Assembly: GCA_013396915.1 (NCBI GenBank)
Contig: VWZL01002048.1
Location: forward strand, 124,001-188,000
DNA length: 64,000 nt
Reading direction: 5' to 3'
From: Stercorarius parasiticus
Lineage: Eukaryota > Chordata > Aves > Charadriiformes > Stercorariidae
Below, in pieces: positions 47,017 to 60,375 of this stretch. The first letter of the stretch is position 1. Each line of letters starts with the position of its first letter. Position numbers and translations under genes: made by a program. The notes under the pieces were generated by a model. It was not told where the DNA came from, searched no databases, and saw only the letters and a program-made list of their open reading frames with translations.

Positions 47017-50000
47017 CCGTTAGATCTATATATTTCTGCTGGAAAGGGATGGAGATACTTGGATGGAAAGTGGCCTGTTTGAAAGGGTGGGAAGATTAAA
47101 GGTTTAGAAAAAGGAGGGTGAGTACAGTGTGATTGGAGCATAAAGATAGAGCATTCCAAACAAAATAAAGCACACAATTATCAACAGGACATAAGCAGAT
47201 TGTTGGTCAAGAATAGCTTTGCACAAACATCATTTGCCTTCAAAATACTTGGAGGTGACATGGATGCAAAGTGTTTTGGCCTCTGGGGCTGTAAAAACCT
47301 CTGGTCTTCCAGCTTACTCACCTGCTGCTTGCAAGACTGTAAAGAAACTTGAAGAATCATCACCTGCTTTGCAAATTATCCAGTCCTGATGTGTTTGCTA
47401 AGTGGAGCCTTTTCTTTCCTGCTTTTGGGATTTCACCTCTGCAAGCTGATCCACAGTCTTCTCCAATGACAAGCGCTGCCCCCCCCTCGAAAAAGCACAC
47501 GCCAGGCTTTTCATGTCAAATCAGCAATAAAGCTCTCAAAGAAACAATTTCCTCCGTGACATTTGTAAAGGGGAATTCTGCCCAGAAGGAAGCACTGGCA
47601 GGGTGAGTTTCTGCACATCCCCAGGTGCAATGAGCCGTTTAAATTGTTTGATGCAGGGGGCAGACCCATCACAACCATCCCAGAGCGGGAGGAAAAGGCT
47701 TTTCTGAAATACTCATCTCTTTTTAAACACACTTTCCTTTTTTTTTCTCACACAAAACGATGTCTCTGATGGACTCCAAAGAGAGTGTGCGCAGAACTCC
47801 ATCGCTTTTCATCTGGATCCCAGAGGTGTTCTCACCCCAGCTTCCTCCACCTCCACACCCCATGCCAAGCGCATTGGGAAGAAGTTCCAATCTGGAGCAC
47901 GACAGCATAAACCTTGACACTAACTAGCAAGCTGGAGAGACCACGGATGAGCTGCCTAAGTGCTTCCCTTTTGTTCCTGCCCAAGATTTGAGGCTCCATC
48001 TCCCCATTGTAGCCAAGTCAAGGTTCAAGGGGCAGAAAAGGATCTCCACTGGTCTCTCCTGTGCTCATGATCCCCATGCATGCCCTGAACCACCAGTGTC
48101 TGTGATGGCAGAGTGCACAAGCCACAGGCTGCACGTCTGAGCGAGCCAGCAGAAATAACGTGACCTGTAGGAATAAGTTGGCTCACCCCAAGGGCTGAGT
48201 GTACGTCTTCTGGTGTTACCCCAACACCTGGTCCAGCCGCAAGCCCAGGCTTGCTTTGGTTAACATGCTGTGAGCAGGTGTGTCTGCCACCCACGAGGGC
48301 CCGTTGGTATGAGATCATACTTTGTGATCTTCAACGGTGTGAAACTCAGATTGCGCGTTGCCTGAACCATGCAGTTTATGACCTAATGACGCAAGAGAGA
48401 AAGTGCTGCAAAGGGAATTTAAAGCACATGAAGTCCTGAGGCTCTCCTGAGCCAAATCTAGATAGCTCATCCCTGGAACAACTACAGAAGGAAACTCCTT
48501 GTGTTGAGCCATGAGATCCAGCAGATCATATGCCTACCTGCCAGGGAGAATTTGCCCGGCATCGGCAGAGCACAGAACTGCTCTTGCAAAGCCATCGACC
48601 ACCTCCATGGTATTGTCCATGAGGGCTGCAGTGTTGTAGTTTCTGGTCAAATCAAGCAACAGAAAACAAGGGAAGGTAAAATGTGTGTTCCTTGGAGAAC
48701 TTTGTCAGCACTTAGTCAGCTGATGATCAAGCTTTGCTCTCTCTTAGATACTTGGTCCGTTGATACTTTTAGTCCCCAAACTGTCTTAAGGGTGAAGCAA
48801 ACAACGGCTTGTAAAAGTCGGTTTTCCATATGGAAAAGCAAGTCCTAGCCAGGAGGACGCTTGCTTGTCTTTCAAATGCACTTCTCACATTAGCCAGCAG
48901 TGATTTCTGAGATGGGTGACACGCTGGACACACAGGGGCTGTGGCAACTGTCAGCGGGCACCATGTCCCGGATGCTGCTACTGTTGCTGCTGGTGGGATG
49001 CTGCAGAGGTGGGAAAGGAGAAAAATCCTTGTCAGATTGTGTCATTCCAGCTTTGGGGCAACGGCCAGTTGGAGAGGTGGGTCATATGTTCACTCCAGTC
49101 AAACAGTCAGCACAGATGAAACATTAAATACGCAGCTGGGGGAACCTCAGCCGCAGTTGATGCCATGCGTTTTTAACCAAAGAAACATGTGTCGCCACAC
49201 AGCGGGGCGGTGCACGCTGCCGGGGAGGTGCTGCTCTGCATCCACAGCCATCAGGGCCATCCCGGGAAGCGGAGGGGACCCTGGAGCATCGCCAGGCTGC
49301 AGAGCTGCTGCTGCTGCTGTTTGTCCCAGGGGTCATATCATCTGCCTCTTTGATCTCCCTCTGACCTTTGCTGTTCCAGCTGGGAAAGCTGATCCTATCG
49401 ATTTTATGTGGATTATGATTTTCTGTAGATTGCCCTGAAACCTGCTAATTGTGCTTACAGCTATTTATGGTGTCTCAGAGTGGGAGTCAGAAATTTTTGA
49501 TGGCGCGAGAGGTTATCTGCACACACATCCGCAGAGCTGGCACTTCCGTGTTTTCTCTTAAGTGACGGTAAGAGACATTTCAAAGTAGACTTTTTCTGTC
49601 CGGTTTGAAAGGTATCCGAAATTTTCCACCTTCTTTCAAAAGACAAGACCTCGTTTTCTGCTGGCCTTCTGAAGTTTCTCACTGGGAAGAAGCTGTGTGC
49701 TTGTGGGGGTGGACTGAACCATAATTTGGGGTCAGAGGTGCTCCTGGCCAGGGTTTGAGACACTGTGTGTTCGGTCTCTCCCCTCATCACGAGCAGCTAG
49801 AGAAAGGTGTCAGGTCTGAAAGAGGAAGCTTAGCAGCTTGCTCCATAACACAGCCAGTGTGGCTGCACCTCACCCTCCCGCGCAGGCTCCGGCTCTCCAT
49901 CCTCTGGCATCTCAGCCCCGGCCTTGGGGTGTCGGTGCCTGCAGCAGGTTTAGGTGATAAAGCAGCAGAGTTCAATGGAAGGAACGCCGAATGGAGCCGG

Positions 50001-50581
50001 GATGCTCACTGCAGTCTTGGTTAATTTGGTTTTACAGTGATGGTCACTCCATCTTTCCTGGTTCCTAGCAGCTTGGTTGAAACGTAGGTACTAAACCATC
50101 CAGCTGAGAGCTGCATCTTGTGCTAAAAAATGCGTTTGTGCCTCTACGTTGTTCCTTACATGCCCCGCATGGTTTTTGCATGTCATTTTGCATGCAGAGA
50201 GAGGAAGTAAAAAAAATTTTGTGTGCATTTAATAATTGAAAGCTTGGAAAAATAAAAATCAGGATCTTATTAGAGCTATCGCTACAGGATTCTGCACCTT
50301 CCCGCTCTGGCCCTGGATGCCGCTGAGCCATTTGCTCCTTTCCTGGCTCCTTTTCTGCCTTTCCTCCTGGTAAAAATAAAAAGGAGCATCACTTGACTGA
50401 TTTAGTCTAGCCTTGAACTCTTCGGTGTCAGTAAATATTGTTTCAGCAGCACCAATCCGTCGTACTGAGCCCACTCGATACCTGAACTGCTGCTCCAGTC
50501 GTAGAGCTTTGCAAAATAAGATACTGCCTCATCACAGACGCAGCCCCCTGACTTCTTCAGTGAAAAGAGGGATTATTATTA

Positions 50582-50596
50582 TTTTTTTTTTTTTTT
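50582..50596. repeat. Poly-T run (15)
   Basis: Fifteen T follow a short (TTA)n stretch. Confidence 0.9.
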
Positions 50597-53500
50597 GCAT
50601 GCATTGTGTTAAGTGTTTGCTTGCAACAGCCTGGAGTAGCCATTCAGAATATTTCAAGAGTGTCTTTCATAATGTCTGAAATACCTGGCAATGCACAAAG
50701 GCCAAAAGTGGGAGTAACTGACTGCAGGAAATAAAAGTAAAATGGCTGTGAACACGACAGGGAGTCAGATCCACACCGTAAGGTTTGTTGAGTCTTTTTG
50801 TGTAATAAGCCACTATTATCCAGGTGCCATGAGGCAAATCCCACATTGACTTGGGAACCATGGCCCAGGAGACAATAGTCAAGGTCTTGGAGACTGGGAG
50901 CTTTGGAGATTTGTAGGGCCGTGGTATTTGTCTTCAGGTCAAAAGACAAGACCTCAGTGACTCCTGGAGATTGGTCTTGATGGGGAAAACCTCCTGCAAG
51001 TCTATCAGAGAAGTTCCCATCAACTTCAAAGGCTGGCCATACAGGTCCTGCCTGGGCCACTCCGATGGCTGCAACAGTTGTAGGCTGCACGCGTTTCATA
51101 ACCTAAGTCCTTTTAAAGAGTATATAGTCACCTGGGATCTTTCTGATTCCTGGGAGGTGGATCGCAGAGCCCCAGTGGTAGGTCAGACCACGTCTGTATC
51201 TTACGGATATTCAGACCAGCTTCTGAAACATCTAGAAGCTCTTTTATAGGACTGTTTCTTCTCCCACTCAGGTGCTTGTCTCTGTCCCTCAGTCATCTCT
51301 GAGAATTGCATTAAATCAGCCAAGGCTCATAAAGGATTACAAAACCCTACTGAAAGCCAGAACTCCGTGCAAAATGGAGAAGGTGTGTAAAAAGAAAAGG
51401 GGTGGGTGTCATGAGAAAATGAAAAGAGGAGTGTCTCGGCTAAGAGGAAAAAACCCAACAACCTCTTGTCTATAGAGGTGTATCCTTAACAAGGAAGGAA
51501 GGCATCCACCCAAGGTGGATAAAGGGCAAAGAAGGGACACCTGATGACAATTTGGGAAGGTAAATCACACACTAATCAGCTAAATGCTTTTTCACCCAAT
51601 CATCTTTAGCCTGGGCAATCTAGTGCCAAGCAGTATCACAGGCTGAAAGTGATGCCGAAATCCAGAATGAGCTTTGCAGGGTTTATGGCAATGAGGAATC
51701 GCCATGTTTTGAAGCAGATATGTATTAAACACATGGGTTTTTGAAAGGGATCTGACTTCTGATATAACAGCTAATAGCTGTCTTGGGCGTGGCTTCCTCG
51801 GCCACATCTCTGAAAGAGATGGTGCTGCTCAGAGTGACTTTGAGAGCAGATGCACTCACTCAGGTGGAGCACAGCACTGATTTAGATTGACAATGTCTTT
51901 GCTGCTCCTAGATAGGCTTCAAATGGGTGGTCATGGATGCAACCAAATGAGGACATGCTGCAAGATGGCAGGTTGCATTCTGGCTGTTCATGTGCTGGCT
52001 TGCATGTGTGCTTTGGCTGCTTGGGACTTGCTAAGGAGACCCTTTTTACAGCAAAGGATGAGTCTTTGAATAGTAAAGGGTCAGATCTTAAGCTGGTGTA
52101 GATTACAGTAGCTCCCTGGACCTCCATGAGCTATTTTATAGACACCCTGTTATATTTTTTAGGCTCCGCTTCATTTGAAGAGCGTGCTGCCTGGGCTGTA
52201 ATTAGATGAGCATCTCAACCTCAGCCACTTTAAGAAAGACTTGTTTTCTGCCAGGAAGCAGGAGGTAGGTTGCCACTGGAGGTGCTTTCAGGTTTTGTCT
52301 TGTTAACCACACTGCTTCCAGTTGGCTCAGTAAAGCAGGGCTTCGTGCTTGGAGGTAGGAACTAGAGCTTTAAGGGCAAGCCATGCCCATACAGGTCTTC
52401 AGACACTAAGCATCATGAGAAAGTCTGCCCATGGCCACAGACACCAGGGCATGCGTGTCTCCTGTCCTCAGGAGGAGCAAGCGGTACCCAGGGAGCAGTC
52501 TGTCCTGTGGCCGGAGGGTTGGGTGTTTGTGGCGAGTGATGCTGCCCGATGCAAACACCCTGCCGGGTTAGTCTGCGAAGTCTCAGCAGATCCAAGGCCA
52601 CGTGGGAACAATATCCACCAGCACCAATGCAATAAGGACAATTAAAGAATGTAATGATGGGCAATATGGAAGCAGGCATGCAAACCATCTATGGAGATGT
52701 TTCCCTTGAAGGACAACTCCTTCAGAGTATCTCTCTCTGAGGCACTCTGGTTTGCCAGACTGCTAAAAGTATATTTGTCAGGTGGCACTCCTTTCATCTT
52801 AAGATCTTTCTCTTCTTTTCAGGATAATGCTTTTACTGTGTGACTTAAGAGGAGAAAAAAGTGTAAATAAGCCAGATGCGGCTTCTGTAGCTTGGAAGGA
52901 GCTATTACTTGACCCTGTAGCTTAATAAAAGTGCTTTCACTGATTTTTATTTTTTATAAAGCTAGGCAGTGATCAGCGCTGCTGATTGAAATGTATATAG
53001 CAGCTTTCAGTTTTCCTCTGAGCTTCAAGCACTCCTGAAAACAGGCCATGAATTATTAAGACAGGAGATCACCTTAACTGGAATGTACGCGGCTGTTTCA
53101 TCAATGAAGTTGGGGATCGCTCTGAGGCGCGGACAGGTTTCCCGCGGAGGGTTAGAAGCCTGAGATGGTGAGGCTTTCCTTGCTCTCCCCGCCTCTTACG
53201 GGAAGGCTGCAGCACTTTACAGAAACTTCTACTCCAGATCACTCTGTCCTGCTCCAGAGTGGATATGAAGTCTTCAGGTTGGATGTTTTCATTTTTGTGT
53301 TTTAAAAACTTCCTCCCAGGGACTCTGCTTGGAACTGCATTGGGTTTTGGTGGGGTTTTGGGCGTGCGTTTGTTTTTTTTTTTTTGCCTGGACACGTTTA
53401 TTTCACCTTTCTTTTTTGTTAGGATATATTAGGGTCTGGGATGCCCCTGTCTCCTTGGTGTGGATTCCTCCTCGCTGCGGCACGGGGGTGCTCGGGGCAG

Positions 53501-54102
53501 GGGAGCCCTGAGCATTGCTTTTCCTTGCTCTCCGTGGGTAACAAATTACTTGTTAAAGCAGGGTCATGATCCTTCTGGCTTCCCTGCTGGATGCCTTCAC
53601 CGGGGGCCACTGGAACGAAAGGATTTGAGGGGGAGCAGGGAGGATGGAACAGCAGCAAACATCCCAGGGCAGAGGCCAAAACCCCTCTCAGTGCCACCTC
53701 CCCCAAGGCAGCAGACCCCTTTCTGGCAGAGCAGGCATCTCTCCATCCCAGTTGCTGCTGCGAGAAGTGTCCATGTGCCTTTGGGGAGGTAGGCTTCAGA
53801 CCTTGTTGCCCACCTGCCCCTTCCCCAAACCCCTCTCTGGCCTGGGTTGGGGTCTGGATGGGCTTTGGGTACTGCAGTAGAAATAAGATACTGAGACCGA
53901 AGCTGGCAGCTCTGAGGCTCCTGTGTGCTGCTCTTTAAGCACTCGTATGTCGGCTTCAAACTCCCTAGATCACCTTCTGAATTCATAACCGAGAGAAACA
54001 TCCGACTCTGCATTAAGTCAAAGCTGTCCCTGGGGCCTCATAGGTGGTGATAGGAACATCTCAGCTCCCGAGTTTATACCCTCATAAATCCTGAAGAAGG
54101 TG

Positions 54103-54151
54103 ATTTTTCCTTTCTTTTTTTTTTTTTTTAAATTTTTTTTTTCTCTCTCTC
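54103..54151. repeat. T-rich tract ending in (CT)n
   Basis: A long T tract interrupted by AAA is followed by TCTCTCTCTCTC. It is low-complexity pyrimidine DNA. Confidence 0.85.
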
Positions 54152-55534
54152 TGCTTTAATTACCAGCTCGAGGCGTTTTACTGATGAACAGCCCAGCACA
54201 GGTAGCACTCTCCTTGCCGTGGCCGGAGCGTGAGTCCTCCCCGCCAGCAAAGCCATGCTTACAGAATTGCTGAAATCCCAACCCCTGCAAAGGTTTCCAA
54301 GGACTCCAGTTATAATCTGCAGGGATTTCACTGCTCCCTCGGGAGAGCCAAGGGGATGCTGAGCAAATCTGGGTGCAGAGCCGTGAACCCAACCTCCTTC
54401 TGCGTGGCTTTCGGGGCTGTTCCTTTCCTGATGATGGTGTTTTAATGTGTTTGCTAACAAAAAGAGACAGGGATGGAGGAATAGAGATTGTCCCCCTGAC
54501 TCCCCTCCTCTGGCATACGACTAGGTTGTCTGTGTTGTAACATGGGACCTGGCAAGCGTGAGATCTCCCCAGGTCCAGGCAGGCTGCAGGCTCCGTCCCG
54601 GTGTCTGTGATGGGAGACCGGCAGCAAGTACGATGTGCACCAGAGGGATCCTGGATGACAGGCCATGTTGTGCAGCTAAATTAAAAGAGTACGTGGTCCA
54701 AAGTGCAAGCTGCTTTGTAGGAAAGCCCACTAACCGGCTCAGGGCAGCAGCAAGGCAGGATTTGCTGGAGGTAGACGGTGCTTCCCACCACCTCCTTTCT
54801 GCTACATCCCTTCACCCCATGTGATTTTCATTTTGGTGAACAAGGATTTTAGACTGACAATTTTAATGGCACCCTGTGCACAGTACCAGCCAACCAAAGG
54901 TTACAAACCCTGCCCGTGCCTGCTTTGCCTCCCCTGCAGCAGTTACCACCCTGGACCTCCCCTCAGCGTTGCTCCCAGGGATCCAGGCTCGCCCCCAAAC
55001 TCCGGTAAGGATTCGCCGTGGTTAAAGGGCAACGATATATCGAGAAGCACTCTGTGCTGCTTTGCCCTCCGCCTCACACAGATCAATTGAGAGGGGGAAA
55101 CGTCTGATTGCAAACCCATTTAGAATTTGTTTTCATGGTTTTACGTTCTTCCTTTGCATTAAAGTGCTACAGCGCTGCAGCCAACCACTAACACCTAAAA
55201 CCACCCATAAGAAAATATACATCAAACGAAACAAAACAAAAAACCTGAACCTGTCACTCGGATAAATTAAGTACTCCAGAGTGAAACACACTATAAAACA
55301 ATAGAAGCTATTATAAATCACACTGAACCAACAGAATCAACATACCAATATCTGGTTCGCCAGCACATACTTCTCAGATAAAAATAAACTGTTCTTGGAA
55401 TGAGCCCCTGCTTTGATTTATATCTCGCAGTCCAAGTACACACAAGGAGGATGTAAAATCTGCTAATATAAATACCACCGGTCTCAGGCTTTTATCAGAT
55501 GTTTTCTACCAGGAAAGAAAAGGCTTGCTTTCCA

Positions 55535-55545
55535 CCCCCCCCCCC
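55535..55545. repeat. Poly-C run (11)
   Basis: Eleven consecutive C. Confidence 0.9.
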
Positions 55546-58303
55546 ACCTCAGGTAATTATTATGTTCCTTTGAGCCAAGCTCCCATGTTTCCTCCTTTTT
55601 CAAAGCCGTAATCGTGGGTGTGGGCCCCACACACAATTACGCCAGCGCTCCTTGCCAGGGAACACCTCCGAGCCATGAGCCCAGCCGGGCTCAGAGACGG
55701 GATGGTTGTTCCGTGGACAAGCACGACCGTAACTAAAGGCACAAACCAGCTGCAGGGGCCAGGGGACACACAGTGGGATTAGATCCCCCTTTGCATGGAC
55801 CAAGCCCCTCCAGGGTCTTGCTCAGTGTGTACAGGTAGGGGGTTTTTTTTGGGGAGATGCTTGGAGAGCACCCGCTGCTGGGCAAGAGAGCCCAGATCTT
55901 CCTGCATAGCCATGGCACAACTGTGCCGACCATCCTGGCGTGTGCAACGGGCTGTACGTGAAGGAGACATCTCACCATCCCGATTCCAACCCGGGGAACA
56001 AGGCTGCAAGGGCGGGCGACAGGGAGAATATCCTGGAGCTGTAGGTGCTGGTGCTTGTACCTGATCTTCTCTTAATGCAGGGGAAACGTCGAGGGGCTGG
56101 CTTTTTGAATGCTCACTTCTTTCTTGCTTGATACTGGGCAAACAATCTGTGATTAATAATTTATTCTGTGAATTTTGCCTCTGTGTCTGAAATCTAATTA
56201 TCCAAGCTGTGGACTAGCCAGGCTTTGGAAACAGCACATGAAATGAGAGGATTTTTTTTTTTTTCCCCAGAATTGCCGTTTGCCCTTTTTTGGTTGCATT
56301 CTCCCTGGAGAGGCATCTGGGATGATGGAGCTTTTACCTGGACTTTCCAGAGCTGTACCCAAACTTCAATCTTCTTGCCATGTCCATGGTTGAAAACCAT
56401 TTGCGAGGGTGCCTCAGGGAATAATTTGTGTCTGTTGCTCTTGAGCGGCCAGTTCAGAGCAGAAATGCAGGACGCAGAAACTGGAAAGGGAGAAAAGATG
56501 CTCAGATGCCCATGTGGGAGCATGAGCGGTGCGTGAATCTCAGTCCACGTTGTTCCCCATCCTTTTCCAGACCCGGCGGGCTGGAGGCAGTGCCAGCGTG
56601 TCTGCCTGGGCATCGTCTACTCCAGTCTCCAGTGCCCAACCAGGGACTCCTGCTCCGTCCGTGCGGTGCCTCACTGCTTGATGGGGACTGTCACAGGAGT
56701 GCTGTGGTCGTGGCCCTTCCTAAACTTGTCCTGGCTCAAAACCTGGCTGGCTCTGCCTGCTCCGAGATTTCCGTGATCAGCCCATCTGCCTGCTAACCGG
56801 GCAGAGCTGCGATGCTGCAGGTGATGTCCACCGCCTCCTTGGGATGCCAAATGCTGAATAAGATCTGCCTACAACTGACACTCCACCTAAATCCAGGGTG
56901 GTCTCTGGCTCTGAGGACGAGTTTCCCCAAGGGTGCACAGACTAGCAATGCTCACCCCAGTATTTTTGTCACCAGGACTCAGGAAGGAGGGATTTTGTCA
57001 TTTGGTGGAGGTGCAAATGTCGCCTGGAGCTGCCGTTTGTCCTGCACAGGGGCAGCTCTGCTCCACAGACGAGACTGGGGACCCGAAGCATCCTCTGGGC
57101 AGCCAGAGCATCTCCAGTGTGTCTGTGGGAGCTCTCAGCTCCATTCCTATCTAATCCCACGGGCCTGTATGGGAGTTTAGTGGTCAAAAAGGGCTTCGGC
57201 CTGCCATAGCGCTGGAAACAAAATAAACGTCATTACACAGATGCCTCCTGGGTTGGATAATTCAGTCCGCTGGGCATTTTACAAAAGGCTACAATCAGCA
57301 CGCGATCGTGTATCTGGGAAATAATGCGCACGCGATGCTCTGGAGACCTGCCTGGTGTAGCTCCACAGCAATGTGGAAATGTCTGTGCTGACCACTCTGA
57401 AAAACACCACTTGCAGTTTATTTAAATAACGAAGGCACGTTGCATTGTTCAGTAATGAAAAAATAACATTTCTGGATGCCCAGGCTTGAAAACTACAGTC
57501 CAAATGTTGTGGGATCAGATAAAAAAAAAGTACGACTTTGCCTTCCTCTGTCTGTTTTTCCCTTTGAAGGTTGCACTGCCAGGCCATTTGGGACTCCTGT
57601 GTCCCCCACCCACTAAGCTTTCCTGATCCACCTAAAAACCTTTCTGGAGGTACAGCTTTCCTCTGAAAAAATGAAAAACTCAATTTTATTCTCTTCCAAC
57701 AAATGCACTTCTTATTCTTTCTTTTATTCTTTAAAGGACACGGGCAAATTGAGGTACGCAGACAGGATTGGTTTCTCTTTTGCCCCTTCCTACCTTACTT
57801 ACCTTTCCTATTTTTTCCAGATAAGTCTTCCTTGGATGTCTGACCACAAACCAGTTTTCACTTGGTGGGCTGTAGCCAAGGGAAGGGCTACATTAGCTCC
57901 GTGGCTCGGGATTTACAGTGATGGAAGCGACGTTTAAGCGCTGGCGTTGGAAGTACAGTAATTTTCTATGGCCTCGTGGTGTTTGGAGTGGCAGGACACA
58001 ATCAGTCCCATCCAGCCCCGCTGGAGGAGGCTCTTTTTTGGGCACAGGGAGGGCTGCTGTGTTTGGGTCAGGTTAGACTGACATTACCAGGGCAGAACTT
58101 GCATTCTGCAGCTTCTCCGATTTGCGATGCCGAGGCAGCCTGTTTGACGGGCGGAGGATGCGCAGATCCCCCTTCACAAGATTTTAATCACTGGACCATG
58201 TGCAGGTGAGCTTCTGGCAGGGGCTGTCCCAGCAGTAACGCCGGCGGGCGGCGGTGCTGGTATTGTTTTGGTGACTTCCCCTTTTCGGGTTTATTTTGGA
58301 GGC

Positions 58304-58319
58304 TTTTTTTTTTTTTTTT
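58304..58319. repeat. Poly-T run (16)
   Basis: Sixteen consecutive T. No recognisable retroposed sequence lies next to it. Confidence 0.9.
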
Positions 58320-58535
58320 GTGTAGAAAGCAGAAGCCTGATGGAAATTCAAGCTGTATCTCCCGTGCCTGGGTGTGCCAGGATGGAGGGGAGGGACACAC
58401 GGGAGTGTAAAACACCATGGATTTGTGTCCAAAATAAAAAGATTGGTGCACACAAATAAAAAGATCAGTGCCTGAGCCCAAACTTACTGCCACTGTAAAG
58501 CTATCAAGAGGCCCTTGACTGTTTTGAATCCTGTC

Positions 58536-58616
58536 CTGATTAGTAATGATGTTTTTAATTGAAATTTCAAGGTTCATTACTGAACGCAGATTAATTAAAT
58601 TGTGAGGAGAGATAAT
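58536..58616. promoter_or_regulatory. Candidate conserved element rich in homeodomain cores
   Basis: In about 80 bp there are at least six TAAT/ATTA cores. AGTAATGA at 58542-58549 and its exact reverse complement TCATTACT at 58574-58581 form an inverted pair 24 bp apart. TTAATTAA lies at 58591-58598, with further cores in TTTTAATTGA and GATAATGAG. Such dense, mixed-orientation cores are typical of developmental conserved non-coding elements. Conservation itself cannot be seen here. Confidence 0.35.
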
Positions 58617-59167
58617 GAGAAATGTTCCCTTTGGACCCATAAAGTAACACGCGTGTCCTAGCGGGACTCTCTCAGCCCGACCTGCCGCCCATCTCCCTAA
58701 AGAGCATCTCCCAGTGGGCGAGCTCTGCCGGGCTGGGGGGGTGCATCCCCCCCGGGGGCTGATCGCAGCCCCGCTGAGCACCAGCCACTGGGTGCACGCT
58801 GGCTCGGTGCCTTGCAAAATCAAGCCAGCGTCGTCTGAAGTCAAGACGTGTCAGCTTTTGCTCGGTCCCTTCTCAGGGAGAAACTTGAAACCTGTGGGTT
58901 TCCCCTGTGGGAAAGATTAATTGAAAACCGAGGCTGGGACCTTGAGATTTCCTGAGCTTGGGAGATGCTGGTCTGGCGTCGGGGGACTCCACAACGTGGC
59001 TGACTGAGGAGGACGTCCCCGGGCTGCGCTGCCCTGTGCTGGTGTCACCCTGCTGTGTGCCGGCAGCAGGGCAGGAGGGCAGCACTCAGCAGCTCCGCTC
59101 CTGCTCTCACAAAGTCACCCCTGGAGCCTCAGCAAGCTCCTGGATAAAAGTATGGTGGGTTGGGGTT

Positions 59168-59262
59168 CATAGAATCATAGAATAGAATCATAGAATGGTT
59201 CGGGTTGGAAGGGACCTTAAAGATCATCTAGTTTCAGCCCCCCTCCCACTAGACCAGGGGTT
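59168..59262 (-). mobile_element. CR1 retrotransposon, short antisense 3' fragment
   Basis: The plus strand reads CATAGAATCATAGAATAGAA and continues to GGGTTGGAAGGGACCTTAAA, then GATCATCTAG. This is the reversed extreme 3' end of a CR1 copy with about three units of the terminal octamer, one of them shortened. Only about 95 bp remain, all 3' UTR. The UTR text matches the 26.2, 30.8 and 60.4 kb subfamily. Confidence 0.93.
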
Positions 59263-60375
59263 GTTTGGGGGGTTTGGTGGGATGGGAGGCATTTCAGCAA
59301 AACCTGTGGGAAACCAGGACTGCAGTTCCTTGGAGTCCTCAAGTCACCAGGGAGGTGGCCCTGCTCCTTCTTCCACGGGAGGGGTTGTCTTTTGGGGTCC
59401 CTTCTGCCCCTTCTTCCACGGAAGGGGTTGTCTTTTGGGGTCCCTTCTGCCCCCTTGGTGAAAACACCTCCTATAGGGCTGCACATTGAGTGACCCTTGG
59501 TGGGCCTTGGAGAGCTGAACGTCCCTAGTGTCCTTGTTTTCTTAGCCACAAATTCCAGCCAAATGGTGTCAATTCCACCATCCCTTTCCTGCAGATCTCA
59601 CCAGAAATGTCCATTGTCCCTCCCTAACGAACTACAAATAGCTGACAAATTTCTTGCAGGGATATGGTTGTCCGATGGTCACCTCTGTGCTATGTGGGAC
59701 CTGGCGTAAGCCACACTGTGTGGCATAGCAAATCACAGCCAGACTCGTCACAGTCACGAGAGGAGGGCTGCAGAAACCGTGAAGAGCAACAGCCTCTACG
59801 AGGTCTTCATGACCTTCATTCGCGACATATTTTCTGGAGAGGTCTGTGAAAATTAGAAAGCTTTAATTGGGCTCATATGGACCCTGGTAAAATTTCTTCT
59901 GACTGCAGTATGATGAAGCAGATAAAACAGCACTGAAGATATTATTTTCTGGAAGCTTTTCTATTTCTGTCAGCTCTTACTTGCTAGCTCTCCCCTCCCT
60001 GGAGGATGAGCTCTGCTTTCATACGCTAGTGGGTTTTTATTTTGGCAAAAAAAATGTGGGTTTTGGCAGAAAAAAGAGACAGTACATCAATGAAGAAGGG
60101 AAACCAATTTTTTTCCAAATGCTTCAAAGCTACCAGTTAAGGATTTCCAAAAAGCTTTGGAGTAGAGACCAAGTGGAAGCTAAAAGAGATGGGAATTGGC
60201 TCATATCCTGCATGACTTCCATTATTGCTTGAAAAAGCAACTGAATTTTGTTATTGTATTTGTGTAGACCACTGTGCTGGAGACTCCCCACTGAGGGACA
60301 GGGTTATTTTACCCATGTACTGCACATAATAATGAGAAACCTAAAGTGCCTAAAGGGGGCCTACAGGAGAGGCGG
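59263..60375. other. Unique non-coding sequence between two CR1 copies
   Basis: No recognisable exon. It holds a 43-bp tandem duplication (59366-59451) and otherwise unremarkable sequence. Confidence 0.6.
59366..59451. repeat. 43-bp tandem duplication
   Basis: The 43-bp unit beginning CCTTCTTCCACGG occurs at 59366-59408 and again at 59409-59451. Near its start GGGAGGGG in the first copy becomes GGAAGGGG in the second, and the rest is nearly identical. The high identity suggests a recent event. It lies about 100 bp from the antisense CR1 fragment. Confidence 0.92.

Larger units (their letters stand above)
46527..59167. other. Unique non-coding sequence, no gene recognised
   Basis: 12.6 kb without a recognisable exon or transposable element. 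Open frames up to 218 codons (minus strand, 58188-58844) show no domain. Two candidate homeodomain-site clusters lie at 46984-47016 and 58536-58616. Low-complexity features include (GCT)5 at 49304-49319, T runs at 50582, 54115, 56252 and 58304, and a C11 run at 55535. A moderately CpG-rich patch lies at about 58650-59050. Confidence 0.55.

Noticed and set aside
57821..57880. A TTTTTTCCAG splice-acceptor-like site followed in frame by SDHKPVF, resembling the C-terminal motif of inositol polyphosphate 5-phosphatases
   Set aside because: Only about seven residues match. The residues on both sides do not resemble any family member I know, and no other exon of such a gene is visible within 64 kb. 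A protein search of the region would settle it.
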